The position numbers and the translations under genes were made by a program. A stretch of DNA of 14,530 nt from Leucobacter sp. UBA1945 (GTDB lineage: Bacteria > Actinomycetota > Actinomycetes > Actinomycetales > Microbacteriaceae), in contig DDEV01000051.1 of the NCBI GenBank assembly GCA_002336855.1, positions 1 through 14,530 of the forward strand. Reading direction: 5' to 3'. Shown here piece by piece: positions 1-7,249 of this stretch (the stretch's first letter is position 1; each line of letters opens with the position of its first letter). The notes beneath the pieces were generated by a model. It saw only the letters and a list, made by a program, of their open reading frames with translations, made no database searches and was not told the origin of the DNA.

Positions 1-1
1 G

Positions 2-316
2 GGCCTCGGCGGCGCTTACCTCTCGCTCGTGTCGGCCGGCACCTTTACGCCCGGCATGACGCACGGGCTCGGCTTTCTCGCGATCGTCGTCGCTATGCTG
101 GCCCGCGGTCGGGTGCGCTGGGTGGTCGCGATTTCATTCGTCTACGGCCTGTTCGTCGCGACCGGCACGGCGCTGCAGCTCACCGCGATCAGCCTGCCGA
201 ACGATGTCATCACTATGGCGCCATTCGTTGCGGTGATGCTGGTGCTCGCGTTCTCTCGAAAAGGATCAGCCCTGCCGCCAGCGCTCGCCACCCCGTACGT
301 GCGCGGCGCCCGCTGA
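2..316 (+). CDS. BMP-family ABC transporter permease, C-terminal part (5' end outside window)
   Basis: Inner-membrane permease subunit of an ABC importer of the BMP/simple-sugar type (BPD_transp_2 family), which in characterised members takes up nucleosides or sugars with a BmpA-like lipoprotein. The reading frame is open from base 2, so this is the last ~104 residues and the start lies upstream of the window. Family signs are the GLGGAYLSL stretch followed by FTPGMTHGLGFLAIVVAML, then a hydrophobic segment around FVYGLFVATGTALQL and a final helix around MAPFVAVMLVLAF, ending in a short basic tail. A GTG inside the fragment at 29 could pose as a start but would cut through a conserved helix. 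In relatives such permeases are often followed by nucleoside-salvage genes; here the next gene is on the opposite strand with only 20 bp between the stops, so the transporter operon ends here. The substrate cannot be told from this fragment. Confidence 0.85.
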   Translation, partial: GLGGAYLSLVSAGTFTPGMTHGLGFLAIVVAMLARGRVRWVVAISFVYGLFVATGTALQLTAISLPNDVITMAPFVAVMLVLAFSRKGSALPPALATPYVRGAR

Positions 317-336
317 CGGGTTGCGCCAATTCGAAG

Positions 337-1107
337 CTACTCGGCGAGCATGCCCTCGAGCACCTCGACGGTGTGCTCCCAGCCGGTTACCGCGATGCAG
401 GCGACGCCCATCGCCTTGACCGGGTAGTCGTTGCCGTCAGGGTCGAGGCGGTCGCCGATGAAGAGCATGTCGTCGAGCGAGATGCCGGTGAGCTCGGCGA
501 GCTTGCGCATGCCGTATGCCTTGTCGATGCCTCGGCGGGTGATGTCGACCGAGGTCGACCCACCGCTGCGCACCTCGAGTTCGGGCAGTCGAGCTGCGAC
601 CGCGGCACGCAGGGCGTTCTTCTTGGCGCCATCGCGATCCCACTCGTGCTTTGCTGCGACCGGTGCCTGCTGGCCGAGCGCCGAGAACGTGACCTGCGAG
701 CCGCGATCCTCGAGAATCTCGCCCCAGGTCTCGCTCTCCCAGATGCCGAGGCGCTCGGCCTCTTCGCGCAGCGCGGCGAAGGCAGCATCGCGCTGCGCCG
801 GCTCGAGATTCTCTTGGTAGACGGTGCGCCAGGCCCCGCCCTCGCGACGCTCGTAGCGGGTGCCGCAGGTAGGCAGCAGGTGCAGGCGCTCGAGCGCAGT
901 CTCGTCGACGCCCCCCTGCTCGCCGAAGGCCTCGAGCCGCGAGACGAGCTGCGCCTCGAACTGCTCGAAGTTGCCGCCCGAGATCACCGCGACCGTGGTG
1001 CGGTCGAGCAGGCGGGCGAAGACGTCGAGCATCCGTGGGGCGACGGCTGACTTCGAGGGGGCAAGCGTGTCATCGAGATCGAAGGCGACGAGCGAAGGGA
1101 TCGGCAT
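337..1107 (-). CDS. HAD-IIB family phosphatase, phosphomannomutase-like
   Basis: Predicted cytosolic 256-residue Mg-dependent phosphohydrolase or phosphomutase of the HAD superfamily. Motif I is FDLDDTLAPSKS (Asp10 nucleophile, Asp12 acid/base). VAVISGGNFEQFEAQL resembles the VGGSDFEK region of eukaryotic-type phosphomannomutases. A C2-type cap follows, then DITRRGIDKAYGM (the conserved Lys) and the motif-IV acidic cluster FIGDRLDPDGNDYP. The frame stays open 76 codons further upstream, but that extension is low-complexity Arg-rich sequence. The ATG at 1107 gives a clean HAD N-terminus and has TACGAT seven bases upstream with no Shine-Dalgarno, suggesting a leaderless mRNA. It is divergent from the DUF885 gene, sharing a 71-bp intergenic region. 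The substrate is not evident: a sugar phosphate is likely from the family, and true phosphomannomutase activity is possible but unproven. Confidence 0.88.
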   Translation of the reverse strand: MPIPSLVAFDLDDTLAPSKSAVAPRMLDVFARLLDRTTVAVISGGNFEQFEAQLVSRLEAFGEQGGVDETALERLHLLPTCGTRYERREGGAWRTVYQENLEPAQRDAAFAALREEAERLGIWESETWGEILEDRGSQVTFSALGQQAPVAAKHEWDRDGAKKNALRAAVAARLPELEVRSGGSTSVDITRRGIDKAYGMRKLAELTGISLDDMLFIGDRLDPDGNDYPVKAMGVACIAVTGWEHTVEVLEGMLAE

Positions 1108-1114
1108 GGTTTCA

Positions 1115-1120
1115 ATCGTA
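1115..1120 (-). promoter_or_regulatory. Candidate -10 element (TACGAT) for the HAD gene, leaderless
   Basis: Read on the minus strand, TACGAT lies 7 nt before the ATG at 1107, where transcription would start at or next to the A of the start codon. No Shine-Dalgarno and no convincing -35 are seen. It shares the TANNNT pattern with the starts at 1179, 7250 and 10180. Confidence 0.45.
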
Positions 1121-1166
1121 GTGTTCGCTCGCTGCCGGTTCGCCTGCGCACCCGGCGCCGCCGCAA

Positions 1167-1172
1167 TAGGGT
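1167..1172 (+). promoter_or_regulatory. Candidate -10 element (TAGGGT) for the DUF885 gene, leaderless
   Basis: TAGGGT ends exactly 6 nt before the ATG at 1179, the spacing expected if the transcript begins at the start codon. A GGAGG is present at 1173-1177, but it is separated from the ATG by a single base, too close for a normal ribosome binding site. No clear -35 is visible. Confidence 0.5.
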
Positions 1173-1178
1173 GGAGGT

Positions 1179-2879
1179 ATGAGCACAGCAGCCCGCCCGC
1201 AGACCAAGATCGATCGAATCGCAGAAGATTGGGTCGATACCCTCGTCGAGCACGACCCGACCACGGGCACGTATCTCGGCCGGGCCGAATCGAACGGGTG
1301 CCTGCCCGACTACTCGCCGGCTGGAGCCGAGGCACTCGCCGAGGCCCAACGCGCGACCCTGCAGCTTCTCGAGCAGGCCGAGCCGGTCGACGATGTCGAC
1401 CGCGTCACCAAGACCGACCTCGCCGCTGGCCTGCGCCTCTCTCTGGCGCGCCACGAGATGGGCGAGTCGCTGCGCAATCTCAACGTGATCGAGTCGCCGC
1501 CGCAGAACGTGCGCGACAACTTCGACCTGATGCCCCGCGACACCGAGCAAGACTGGCAGACAGTAGCCGAGCGCATGCGCGCGGTGCAGGCGTCACTTGA
1601 GGGGTACCGCAGTTCGCTTGCTGAGGGTGCCGCGCAGGGCCTCGCGCCGGCGATTCGTCAGGTACGCGAGGTCACCGCGCAGGCGCGCCGCGTCGCGGGC
1701 GACGGCACGAGCGGGTTCTTCTCTGAACTTGCTGCGGGGGCGGCCGAGAGCGGCGCGAGTGAGGCTTTGCAGCGCGAGCTCGCCGACGCCGCACGATCGG
1801 CATCGCGCGCTTACGACGAGCTCGCAGCGTTTCTCGAAAAGGATCTTGCCCCGCACGCCGCCCAGGCCGACGCGTTCGGGCGAGAGCGCTACGAGCTCGC
1901 GTCAGAGGAGTTTCTGGGCCTCAAAGTCGACCTCGACGAGACCTACGAGTGGGGGCTCGACGAACTCGCGCGCATGGTCGATGAGCAGCAGCGAATCGCT
2001 GCAGAGATCACCGGCAGCAAGCCGCACGCCGGTATCGTGGCCGAGGCGATCGCCCAGCTCGAGGCAGACCCCGCGCGCAAGCTGCACGGCACCGAGGCGC
2101 TGAAGCGTTGGATGCAGCAGACGAGCGACCGCGCGGTTGAAGAGCTCGGTAGAAGCCAGTTCGATATTCCCGCAGAGATTCGCACGCTCGAGTGCCTGAT
2201 CGCACCGACGCAAGAGGGCGGCATCTATTACACGGGCCCGAGCGACGACCTCACCCGGCCCGGCCGCATGTGGTGGTCTGTGCCCGAGGGGGTCACCGAG
2301 TTCGACACCTGGCGCGAGCTCACCACGGTCTACCACGAGGGCGTGCCGGGGCATCACCTGCAGATCGCGACCGCTGCGGTGAACCGTGGTTCGCTGAACG
2401 AATGGCGGCGCCAGCTCGCGGGCACTTCAGGGCAGGCCGAGGGGTGGGCCCTCTACGCCGAGCGCCTCATGGAGCAACTCGGCTACCTCGATGACCCGGC
2501 CGACCGCCTCGGCATGCTCGACGGGCAACGCATGCGCGCGGCGCGCGTCGTGCTCGACATCGGCGTGCACCTCGGTAAGGTGCGTCCAGACGGCGACGCG
2601 GTCTGGAGCGGCGACTACGCGCTCGAGTTCATGCGCGAGAACGTGAACATGAACGAGGGCTTCGTGAAGTTCGAGGTGAACCGCTACCTCGGCTGGGCGG
2701 GCCAGGCGCCGTCATACAAGATCGGTCAGCGCATCTGGGAGCAGCTGCGCGATGAGGCGGCGGCTCAGGCCGTGGCGTCGGAGCGAGAGTTCGACATTCG
2801 CGACTTTCACCGCCGAGCGCTCGATCTCGGCGTGATTCGTCTTGATACGCTGCAGCGGGCAATGCGCGGCGAACTCTGA
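1179..2879 (+). CDS. DUF885 family putative metallopeptidase
   Basis: A 566-residue soluble protein of the DUF885 family, within the usual 550-600 residue size. The signature HEGVPGHHLQ (His386-Glu387...His392-His393) is the presumed zinc site. It is followed by GQAEGWALYAERL (Glu421 and Glu428), the second conserved block, which by analogy with gluzincin peptidases may supply the third ligand. There is no signal peptide or membrane segment, so it is probably cytosolic. The rest is helical and acidic. Some DUF885 proteins are annotated as dipeptidyl-peptidase-like, but the substrate is unknown. The ATG at 1179 is the first in a good context, placed 6 nt after TAGGGT. It is divergent from the HAD phosphatase and convergent with the nucleoside deaminase 59 bp downstream; that gap shows no convincing terminator hairpin. 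Confidence 0.9.
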   Translation: MSTAARPQTKIDRIAEDWVDTLVEHDPTTGTYLGRAESNGCLPDYSPAGAEALAEAQRATLQLLEQAEPVDDVDRVTKTDLAAGLRLSLARHEMGESLRNLNVIESPPQNVRDNFDLMPRDTEQDWQTVAERMRAVQASLEGYRSSLAEGAAQGLAPAIRQVREVTAQARRVAGDGTSGFFSELAAGAAESGASEALQRELADAARSASRAYDELAAFLEKDLAPHAAQADAFGRERYELASEEFLGLKVDLDETYEWGLDELARMVDEQQRIAAEITGSKPHAGIVAEAIAQLEADPARKLHGTEALKRWMQQTSDRAVEELGRSQFDIPAEIRTLECLIAPTQEGGIYYTGPSDDLTRPGRMWWSVPEGVTEFDTWRELTTVYHEGVPGHHLQIATAAVNRGSLNEWRRQLAGTSGQAEGWALYAERLMEQLGYLDDPADRLGMLDGQRMRAARVVLDIGVHLGKVRPDGDAVWSGDYALEFMRENVNMNEGFVKFEVNRYLGWAGQAPSYKIGQRIWEQLRDEAAAQAVASEREFDIRDFHRRALDLGVIRLDTLQRAMRGEL

Positions 2880-2938
2880 GGTTGGCGCACGGAGCGCGCT
2901 GCGGCGAGCCCCGCCTGTGGCCCGTCTTCGAGCGTGAG

Positions 2939-3436
2939 CTAGACCTCGCGGCCGTGCAGGTGTGCGTGCAGGCCGCGCACTTCTTCGGCCAGTTCGGCTG
3001 AGGGGCCGCGGGTCACGACGCCCGGTGCGACGACGCCGATCGGCAGCGCGGCTACGGGCGCGGCCGGAATGTTCCAGTCGCTGAGCCACGACACGAGCTG
3101 CTCTGTGCTCGACGCGTACACAATATCGCCGAGGCCGACCCAGGCGTGGGCCGCCGAGCACATCGGGCAGTGCTCGCCAGAGGTGTACGCCGTCGCCGCG
3201 GCTCGCTCGGCCGGGCTGAGATTCGCAGCCGCCCAGCGGGCGATCTCGAACTCGGGGTGCCTCGTGTGGTCGCCGCCCTTCACGCGGTTGCGATCCTCGA
3301 AAAGAATCTCGCCACTCGCAGCCACCAGCAGCGAACCGAACGGCTCGTCACCGTCTTCGAGGGCTTCTCGCGCGAGTTCGACGCATCGCCGCAGATAGCC
3401 GAGGTCGGCGGGCGAGAGCGCTGCGTGATCGGTCAT
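2939..3436 (-). CDS. Nucleoside deaminase (cytidine/deoxycytidylate deaminase superfamily)
   Basis: A 165-residue zinc-dependent deaminase, hydrolysing an amino group from a nucleobase or nucleoside in salvage. The zinc and catalytic residues are visible: HPEFE (His60 ligand, Glu62 proton shuttle) and GEHCPMC (Cys90 and Cys93 ligands); DEPFGSLLV near residue 30 is the typical lead-in strand. Two departures from the textbook motifs (H-A-E and E-P-C-x-x-C) are Pro61 and His89, as seen in a guanine-deaminase/TadA-like side branch; catalytic residues are intact. The ATG lies 3 nt after the stop of the upstream M23 gene with no Shine-Dalgarno, so it is probably co-transcribed and translated by coupling or re-initiation. 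Its substrate (guanine, cytosine, other) cannot be decided here. It is unlikely to be the tRNA-editing TadA. Confidence 0.88.
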   Translation of the reverse strand: MTDHAALSPADLGYLRRCVELAREALEDGDEPFGSLLVAASGEILFEDRNRVKGGDHTRHPEFEIARWAAANLSPAERAAATAYTSGEHCPMCSAAHAWVGLGDIVYASSTEQLVSWLSDWNIPAAPVAALPIGVVAPGVVTRGPSAELAEEVRGLHAHLHGREV

Positions 3437-3439
3437 GTT

Positions 3440-4684
3440 CTAGAACCAGACGCCGCGGTCGGCCATGAAGCCGCGTGGGTTGACCCGGTACCCGAGCGTC
3501 GGCCAGGTCTCGAAGTGCAGGTGCGGGCCGCTCGACCAGCCGGTGCTGCCGACGCTGCCGATGCGCTGGCCCTGGCTGACCCACTGGCCACAACTGACCG
3601 CGAGCCCGCCATAGGGCTGGTGCGCATAGCGGGTTCTCGATCCGTCGGAATGGAGGATGTCGACGGTGTTGCCATAGTTGCTGAATTCGCCGCATGCGAT
3701 GACTTGGCCAGCTGCGGCTGCGTAAATGGGGGTCCACATGCTCGCCGCAAGGTCGATGCCACCGTGGTTTCGTCCGCCACCGAATTCCTCCGAAACCCAG
3801 TATGAGGTAATAGGTAGACCCCACCCAGAACCGCCGCCGCCCGGAGCGCCGCCGCCACTGTTGGCGAGCTCCTCCTGGCGCTTCCTCTCATCTTCGGCCT
3901 CCTGGTTGAGTCGCTCCTGATACCCGGCAACGGTCTTCGTCGTCGTGTCTTTCAAGGCAGCGAGCTGCATGTCGAGCGTCGCCTTCTGCGCCTCCTGCTG
4001 GGCAAGTTTCTCCACAGCGGCAGCGGCGAGCGCCGTAGCCTCTTCCTGCCTGGTCAGCGCTTCCTGTTCAAGACGCTCGCGTTCCTTTGAGACCACGTCA
4101 GCCTGGTTGCCGAGCGACTGCGCGTCGTTCTTCGCGCGCGTGGCGTCTTCTGCGATCTTCGAGTTGCGCTCAGTCGCCTTCGACATCGAGGCGAGGCGCT
4201 CGAGCAGCTCATCTGAGGTCGTCGCATCGCTCTCGAGAAACATCTCGGTGCTGCGGTCGATGCCGCCTGAGCGGTACATCAGCCCCACGAGCGAAGCCGC
4301 CTCTTTCTCGGCAGTGTCGGCCTCTTGCGTGCTCTCGGCGAGCTTCGCGTTCAACTCATCGAGACGTGCGTTTGCCTGCAGTAGGTTGTCTTCCGCTACG
4401 GCGTATGCGGCGACTGCTGCGTCACGTTCCTTCTCAGTTGTGGCGACCTCTTGGGCCACCTGCACGAGCAGTGCCTCGATCTCTTTGACCTTGGCCGCGG
4501 TCGCCGCCTGGTTCTGCTTCGCGTTCTCAACGTCTTGCCACGTGGGCAGGCTCGCGTCGACAGCGCTCGCGCTCGATGGTGCTGTGAGCAGCGGGCCACC
4601 GATCAGGCCGAGTGCCGTTGCGGCGAGCACGGCAGCGCTCAGAAAACGGACTCGTCTTTTCTGCGACAAGGATCGAGTTGACAC
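3440..4684 (-). CDS. Secreted M23 peptidoglycan endopeptidase with N-terminal coiled coil
   Basis: A 414-residue exported cell-wall hydrolase of the NlpD/EnvC-like type. Order: basic N-terminus and signal peptide (residues 1-41, likely cut after SSASA), long Ala/Glu/Gln-rich coiled coil (about 50-275), Gly-rich linker (276-287), and a LytM/M23 zinc peptidase domain (288-405). The active site is complete: HGGID (His307, Asp311), RYAH (His355), and PHLHFE (His388, His390), so it should cleave peptide cross-bridges rather than act only as an amidase activator; the coiled coil may regulate access or bind a divisome partner. Start: the frame opens 15 codons earlier, but the GTG at 4684 is preceded by GAAGGGAAC at good distance and begins the signal peptide correctly. 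It is first of a two-gene unit with the deaminase. Confidence 0.92.
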   Translation of the reverse strand: MSTRSLSQKRRVRFLSAAVLAATALGLIGGPLLTAPSSASAVDASLPTWQDVENAKQNQAATAAKVKEIEALLVQVAQEVATTEKERDAAVAAYAVAEDNLLQANARLDELNAKLAESTQEADTAEKEAASLVGLMYRSGGIDRSTEMFLESDATTSDELLERLASMSKATERNSKIAEDATRAKNDAQSLGNQADVVSKERERLEQEALTRQEEATALAAAAVEKLAQQEAQKATLDMQLAALKDTTTKTVAGYQERLNQEAEDERKRQEELANSGGGAPGGGGSGWGLPITSYWVSEEFGGGRNHGGIDLAASMWTPIYAAAAGQVIACGEFSNYGNTVDILHSDGSRTRYAHQPYGGLAVSCGQWVSQGQRIGSVGSTGWSSGPHLHFETWPTLGYRVNPRGFMADRGVWF

Positions 4685-4753
4685 GTGTTCCCTTCCCCTC
4701 AGGCTGCGTGTTTCGACAGAACCGGGCACGATGGACGTAGACGGTACCCATCC

Positions 4754-4759
4754 ACCCTA
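4754..4759 (-). promoter_or_regulatory. Possible -10 element (TAGGGT) upstream of the M23 gene
   Basis: On the minus strand TAGGGT lies about 70 nt before the GTG start of the M23 gene. It would give a leadered transcript, in keeping with that gene's good Shine-Dalgarno. No strong -35 is seen, so this is tentative. Confidence 0.25.
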
Positions 4760-4824
4760 TCCGGGCATCGCCGCTTCGGGCCAAGGATCCGGGCGATTCG
4801 GCGATTACGAGCAGGTTCTCGCCC

Positions 4825-4839
4825 GTGTTCAGCGAACAC
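4825..4839. promoter_or_regulatory. Inverted repeat GTGTTC-N3-GAACAC upstream of the M23 gene
   Basis: A perfect 6-3-6 dyad in the 241-bp gap between the M23 gene and the lamin-tail gene, about 140 nt upstream of the M23 start. The half-site order is opposite to the actinobacterial SOS box (GAAC-N4-GTTC), so it is not a LexA site. It could be an operator or chance. Confidence 0.25.
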
Positions 4840-4866
4840 TCAGGCAGGCGTTTGCTGAGACGAAGC

Positions 4867-4902
4867 TGCCCTGCCCTGCGACCGGGGTCGTCGGGCAGGG
4901 CA
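4867..4902 (-). terminator. Likely terminator hairpin after the lamin-tail surface protein gene
   Basis: A perfect 10-bp stem (TGCCCTGCCC at 4867-4876 with GGGCAGGGCA at 4893-4902) is extended inside, after one mismatch, by about five more pairs. It lies 24 nt beyond the TAG stop at 4926. There is no U-run on the minus strand, as is common for actinobacterial terminators. The remaining intergenic sequence up to 4684 holds only the candidate M23 control sites. Confidence 0.55.
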
Positions 4903-4925
4903 CCTGAGGTTGCAACTTCAAACGG

Positions 4926-7067
4926 CTACGCGCGCCGCTTCGCGATGAGCATCAGCGCGCCTGCCGCGGCGAGCAGTGCGCCCGTTGCAGCAAGCAGCCC
5001 AGCCAGCGAGTTCGGCTCGTTCGTGCCGGTGTTCGCCAGCACAGCGGTCTCGCCGTGGCCACTGTTTCCGCCTGCATCACCTGTGCCACCGGTTCCGTTC
5101 GAACCGCCGCCGTCGCCGCCGCCAGGGGTGTCGATCGCAAGGCCGAGATCGCAGCTGATCGTGCCCGACCAGAGCGAGTGGCCGCCGTTGTTGCCGTCGT
5201 CGGAGCGAATCACTTCTTTCGCTCCGTCGACGCACGTCGAGTCGGGGGCGATTGCGAAGCCCTCGAGGTTCAGGTTTGCGAGCTCTGCCGGGCGGTCGTA
5301 GACGCGATCGACCACGAACGTTCCGTTGCTCAGTTTCATGAGGGTCGAGGATCCGCCCACGCTGTCGTCGGCCACTGCCCAGAGGCGCTCATTGTCGCCA
5401 TCCCACTGAGTCTCGGCTATCCTCGGCATGCCCGAATCCATGGTCGCGACGCGAGCGAACGAACCGTCTGTATTCAACGCGTAGGCGTAGAGGTGACCGT
5501 TCTTCTCGAGCGCGGCGAAGAAGAGCCCGGTTCCGTGACCCTGGTAATCGGTGGGGTCGTAGGCGCGCCCAGTGCGGTCGTCGACGAAGCCCTCGCGCAC
5601 GAGGAACGAGTCGGGCACCCAGGTGATGCCCTCGAAGCCGAGGTTCGCATCGTCTTTCTTCGCCGGGTCGACGACGCCGGCAAAGTCACCGGTCAGCACC
5701 CACTGCGTGGTTGGGTGCAGGGTTGTGCCGGTCTCGTTCGGGTCGTAGCGCAGCACGCTGTCGAGGGCGACGCTCTTATTGAGATTGTCGCGTTCGGTCG
5801 TGATGTAGAGCGCTCCGTCGGGGCCAACGGTGACGCCCTCGGAGTCGGGCTCGCCCGCGCCCGAGGGGAAGACGAGGCGCTTGCCCTCGCCCCACTCGTT
5901 CGCAGTGTCCTTCACCCAGAGCCCGTCGCTCTTGACCAGGCGGTAGAGGTGGCTCTTGTTTTTCACGGCCCACATGACGGTGGGGGTGGAGGGGTCGATG
6001 TCGAGGCCCGAGACGTCTTGCCCTGACACTGCCGAGTTGAACTGGCACTGGTTGTCTGCGGTGCTCCACTTCTGGCTGCCTGGCCAAGCGATGCCGCCGG
6101 CGACCGGCGCGCCGAGGTCGGACGGGGGTTCGGTTTGGCAGGGCACGCTGCCGCTCGTATCGATAATGCGGCCGCTGCACGCCTCGGCGTTCGACTCGCC
6201 CCAGCTGTCGCGCTCGGTGTGCAACCAGTTCTCGGTTCCGTCGCCGCAGGCCGACCATGAGCCGGGCTGCGCGTCGGTGCGTCCCCATGTGACCTCATCG
6301 ACAAGGGTCGTTCCGTCGGCGAGGTAGAGCTTCACCGCGTCGCCGTCTGAACTGAGCCCCTGGTTCGAGAGCAGCACGAGGTAGCCGCCCGCTGGCACGA
6401 TCGTGCCGTTCGGGGCGTTCAGCGCCTTTGGAGTACTGCCGCTGTCGGCCTGCAGCCAGGTCGTGACGTCAACATCGACGGTGCCCGTGTTGTACAGCTC
6501 GTAGGCGTCGCGGTACGGATCGACGTTGGCGGAGGTCACCTCGTTGAGCTTGATGGCCCGCCACTCGGCGCCCCCGGCGCCGGGGTCGGTCTCGCCACCA
6601 CCTGTCGGAGCTTCGTTGGGCAGGCCCTTGCTCTTCGCGGTGAGCTGCGCGAACTCGCCGGTGCCGTTCGGCAGGCGGCCCCAGGTGCTCAGGTGAAAGT
6701 CGCCCCATTCATACGAGTCGAGCAGGGTGGTGCCATCTGCGGCGTAGACGCTGAGCAAGTCGTTCTTCTTGAGCTTCAGCTCGGGCGCCTCGGCAACGTA
6801 CGCGGAGCCGGGCTGCACGACGGTGCCTTCAGGGATCGTGACTCGAAACCCGTTGCCGCGGCCGGTCAGCACATACCCCGAGATGTCGAGCGGCGTCGAC
6901 TCGAGGTTGATGAGCTCGGCCCAATCGAGGGTGCTGTCAGTCTCGATCTCATTGAGCTTGAGATTTGGCACGGCCGGTGCCGCGAGCGCTGCCGTTGCGC
7001 CGGTGGTGGCGAGGATCGCGGCGCCGAGGGCGCCGGCGAGTGCTCGGATCAGTGATTTTCGAAGCAA
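4926..7067 (-). CDS. Cell-wall-anchored surface protein: two lamin-tail domains, propeller-like region, LANTG sorting signal
   Basis: A 713-residue exported protein of unknown role. Order: signal peptide (1-30, likely cut after ALAA); lamin-tail domain 1 (about 35-145, LKLNEIETD and DWAELINL); lamin-tail domain 2 (about 170-290, IKLNEVTS and AYELYNTG); a propeller-like region (about 325-640) with short strands such as LYRLVKSDGLW and HLYAYALNTDGSF, resembling esterase-like/phytase-like propellers; a Gly-rich linker (649-670); and a sorting signal LANTG (677-681) followed by a hydrophobic helix and the basic end KRRA. LAxTG is the motif of class E sortases, so it should be linked to peptidoglycan; no sortase gene is in the window. 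The start is TTG at 7067, which begins the signal peptide; a nearby ATG at about 7083 is out of frame. Cysteines (274, 297, 310, 341, 612, 639) may form disulfides. Enzymatic activity is not shown by any motif I recognise. Confidence 0.88.
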   Translation of the reverse strand: MLRKSLIRALAGALGAAILATTGATAALAAPAVPNLKLNEIETDSTLDWAELINLESTPLDISGYVLTGRGNGFRVTIPEGTVVQPGSAYVAEAPELKLKKNDLLSVYAADGTTLLDSYEWGDFHLSTWGRLPNGTGEFAQLTAKSKGLPNEAPTGGGETDPGAGGAEWRAIKLNEVTSANVDPYRDAYELYNTGTVDVDVTTWLQADSGSTPKALNAPNGTIVPAGGYLVLLSNQGLSSDGDAVKLYLADGTTLVDEVTWGRTDAQPGSWSACGDGTENWLHTERDSWGESNAEACSGRIIDTSGSVPCQTEPPSDLGAPVAGGIAWPGSQKWSTADNQCQFNSAVSGQDVSGLDIDPSTPTVMWAVKNKSHLYRLVKSDGLWVKDTANEWGEGKRLVFPSGAGEPDSEGVTVGPDGALYITTERDNLNKSVALDSVLRYDPNETGTTLHPTTQWVLTGDFAGVVDPAKKDDANLGFEGITWVPDSFLVREGFVDDRTGRAYDPTDYQGHGTGLFFAALEKNGHLYAYALNTDGSFARVATMDSGMPRIAETQWDGDNERLWAVADDSVGGSSTLMKLSNGTFVVDRVYDRPAELANLNLEGFAIAPDSTCVDGAKEVIRSDDGNNGGHSLWSGTISCDLGLAIDTPGGGDGGGSNGTGGTGDAGGNSGHGETAVLANTGTNEPNSLAGLLAATGALLAAAGALMLIAKRRA

Positions 7068-7158
7068 TCTGCTGTTCTTTCATCGTTGCGGAGATGTGCG
7101 TTACTAGCAGATCAGCGGCGTGCAACGGGAAAGCTCACGGAAGGTGTCGCGCTGGTGA

Positions 7159-7187
7159 ACAGTATGCGATCCTCGCGCAGAATGCAA
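7159..7187 (-). promoter_or_regulatory. Candidate promoter of the lamin-tail surface protein gene
   Basis: Minus-strand TTGCAT (7182-7187) and TACTGT (7159-7164) are separated by exactly 17 bp, a good sigma-70-type match. The predicted 5' UTR is about 85 nt. Unlike several neighbours this gene would therefore have a leadered mRNA, though only a weak Shine-Dalgarno (AAGAACAG) precedes its TTG. Confidence 0.5.
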
Positions 7188-7236
7188 TTGTCGTGTGCGC
7201 GCGACGGCTGATCGCCACGTTTCCTGGCGGCGCAGG

Positions 7237-7242
7237 TAAAGT
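7237..7242 (+). promoter_or_regulatory. Candidate -10 element (TAAAGT) for the vLRR metallopeptidase gene, leaderless
   Basis: TAAAGT ends 7 nt before the ATG at 7250, and no Shine-Dalgarno lies at usual distance. The arrangement matches those at 1167 and 10168. It is divergent from the surface-protein promoter at 7159-7187, with about 50 bp between them. Confidence 0.5.
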
Positions 7243-7249
7243 CGGTCGC

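Noticed and set aside
373..1050. 225-codon open frame on the plus strand, antisense to the HAD phosphatase
   Set aside because: The minus strand carries full HAD motifs; this frame has none.
1108..1335. 76-codon upstream extension of the HAD gene
   Set aside because: The extension is Arg/Ser/Pro-rich, runs into the divergent DUF885 gene, and a -10-like element lies just before the inner ATG.
2880..2938. Looked for a terminator between the convergent DUF885 and deaminase genes
   Set aside because: Only small GC-rich pairings are present, with no stable stem or U-run.
3945..4907. 320-codon Ser/Ala-rich open frame on the plus strand, antisense to the M23 gene
   Set aside because: Its composition mirrors the Ala/Glu/Gln coiled coil read in reverse complement; no start signal or domain.
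5055..6026. 323-codon open frame on the plus strand, antisense to the surface-protein gene
   Set aside because: No domain, signal peptide or ribosome binding site; the opposite strand has a coherent multi-domain protein.
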